The notes under the pieces are model-generated. The model was not told the DNA's origin and did no database searches. It worked only from the letters and a program-made list of their open reading frames with translations. 6,302 bases of DNA, taken from positions 1 to 6,302 of the forward strand of contig JAFLCM010000151.1 in assembly GCA_017303565.1 (NCBI GenBank). Direction: 5' to 3'. This stretch comes from Planctomycetota bacterium. GTDB taxonomy: Bacteria; Planctomycetota; Phycisphaerae; Phycisphaerales; UBA1924. This document shows, piece after piece, positions 5,336 to 6,302 of this stretch (position 1 is its first letter; every line of letters starts with the position of its first letter). Made by a program: the position numbers and the translations under genes.

Positions 5336-6302
5336 CGCTGCACGGTGTACTCGACGATGCCGAGCAGGGCCACGGTCTGGGACGCGCTCCCAGCGGCGGG
5401 CTCCTCGACCGGCGTCGCCGTGAAACGCGCCAGGGTTTCCGCGGCGAGGTCCCACGGCGTGAGCGGCTGGTAGCGCACCGGCCAAGCGGCGCGGAAGCGG
5501 GACGAGGTGAACTTCGGCGCGGGCGCGAGGCCTTTGAGCGACAACGAAAGACCTTGCGCGCGGAGGCCGGGGGTCGGCGTGAACGCGAAGACGCTCGCCG
5601 CGGCGGGGAGCATGGCCTCTCCCACGCGGGCCGCACCCGGGGCGTCGGCGTCGGCGAGGATGGGCGCGGAGCGAACCTCGAGCGCGGGCGGCTGCTTCAG
5701 CGCCTTGAACGCGGGGCGGAGTTTTTCGCTCATCGGCTTGCCGCCGGGGCGGAACCAGGCGTGGATGACGAGTTTCGCGCCCGCGGGGATGAGGCGCCCT
5801 GAGCCTTCGGGGTAGATCGCGGCGGAGTGGGCCGCGCCGGCGGCGAGGATCGGGGTGAGCGCGCCGGCGCGCATCGCCTCGGCGTCGGACTGGCCGTCCG
5901 CGATGGGCTCAGTTTGCAGGAAGAGGACCGCGTGGTGCAGGCTCATGCGCTTGCGGGCCATCATCTCCACGCCGGCGATCCACATCGGCTGCGCCAGCCG
6001 GGTGTCGACGACCAGCCGGGAGAACACGAGAGGCCCGTCGGCGGGGAGTACGACGTTCTCGGAGATCATCATCAGGTCGGGCGCGCCGATCTGCCAGCCG
6101 GGGACGCGTTTGATCGGCGCGGGGGCCTCGCTCATGTCGCCCTGCGGGCGCTCGGAATCGAGCCACGACAGAAGGTCGCGTTTCTCGTCGGCGGTGAGCG
6201 AGGGGTCGTGTTTCCAGGGTGAGGGTGCGCCGTTCTCGGGCGGGGCGGCGTCCCATGGGGGCATCAGCCCGGCGCGGACCACCGCGGAGATCATCGAGGC
6301 CC
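5326..6302 (-). CDS. C-terminal part of a cytochrome c / type II copper monooxygenase-like protein with degenerate copper site, 5' end outside window
   Basis: The frame is open to the right edge, so the N-terminus is missing. Residues here count from the in-frame Met at 6294, which is probably internal. The opening, SAVVRAGLMPPWDAAP, matches the end of the heme or redoxin-like module of planctomycete monooxygenase-like proteins, where the Met of MPPW is a likely heme ligand. Any CxxCH would lie outside the window. From about residue 80 the chain follows the PHM/DBH fold: LPADGPLVFSRLVV, MSLHHAVLFL (His120-His121, CuA pair), then IPAGAKLVIHAWFRPGGKPM. The other expected copper ligands appear absent: Trp180 for the third CuA His, TPG (241-243) for the CuB His-x-His, and Ala309 for the CuB Met. 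It ends at TAG without a membrane segment. It may be a non-catalytic periplasmic or redox protein. The family call is by eye and moderately sure. Confidence 0.7.
   Translation of the reverse strand, partial: ASMISAVVRAGLMPPWDAAPPENGAPSPWKHDPSLTADEKRDLLSWLDSERPQGDMSEAPAPIKRVPGWQIGAPDLMMISENVVLPADGPLVFSRLVVDTRLAQPMWIAGVEMMARKRMSLHHAVLFLQTEPIADGQSDAEAMRAGALTPILAAGAAHSAAIYPEGSGRLIPAGAKLVIHAWFRPGGKPMSEKLRPAFKALKQPPALEVRSAPILADADAPGAARVGEAMLPAAASVFAFTPTPGLRAQGLSLSLKGLAPAPKFTSSRFRAAWPVRYQPLTPWDLAAETLARFTATPVEEPAAGSASQTVALLGIVEYTVQRPE

Noticed and set aside
3558..5636. A 692-codon open frame on the minus strand opposite lysS
   Set aside because: Low-complexity His/Arg/Gln/Leu-rich translation without recognisable motifs. 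It overlaps both lysS and the true downstream gene, so it is an artefact of codon bias.
5507..6222. Plus-strand open frames opposite the right-edge gene
   Set aside because: Arg/Gly/Ala-rich shadow translations with no motif. The minus strand carries a continuous frame with recognisable family signatures.

Overview
The window is GC-rich, densely coded bacterial chromosome. The best taxonomic hint is the small secreted protein at 2775-3416, whose tail (VPTPGT, a short hydrophobic stretch, then RRKRA) is the variant PEP-CTERM-like ending common in Planctomycetota, especially Phycisphaerae. The partial gene at the right edge resembles planctomycete cytochrome c / type II copper monooxygenase-like proteins and fits that origin. 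This assignment is an inference from memory of these families. No marker gene was searched.

Layout, left to right. A secreted or lipid-anchored alpha/beta hydrolase runs off the left edge on the minus strand (1-508). It diverges over about 65 bp from a plus-strand pair: glycyl-tRNA synthetase of the homodimeric class II type (574-2157) and a DinB/YfiT-like putative metal-binding protein (2154-2705). The start of the second gene overlaps the stop of the first. The pair converges on the PEP-CTERM-like gene (2775-3416, minus). The 69 bp between them hold a strong GC hairpin that reads as a terminator for the minus-strand gene. A 222 bp divergent intergenic region then leads to class II lysyl-tRNA synthetase (3639-5318, plus). 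This in turn converges, with only 7 bp between stop codons, on the C-terminal part of a large minus-strand protein that runs off the right edge (5326-6302).

The two tRNA synthetases are translation housekeeping genes and look intact, with class II motifs 2 and 3 present. The remaining genes are envelope or accessory functions with no clear pathway link to them. No tRNA or rRNA gene, CRISPR array, insertion sequence, prophage gene or attachment site was seen, and base composition looks uniform throughout.

The most interesting observation is in the right-edge gene. It keeps the overall framework of a PHM/DBH-like copper monooxygenase module, including a His-His pair. By my by-eye alignment it has lost the third CuA histidine, both histidines of the CuB His-x-His motif and the CuB methionine. 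It is probably a non-catalytic relative. Secondary observations are TANNNT boxes placed 7-8 nt upstream of start codons (possible leaderless transcripts), insertions in both synthetases, and an 11-bp direct repeat at the end of the PEP-CTERM-like gene. I found no convincing undescribed multi-gene system.
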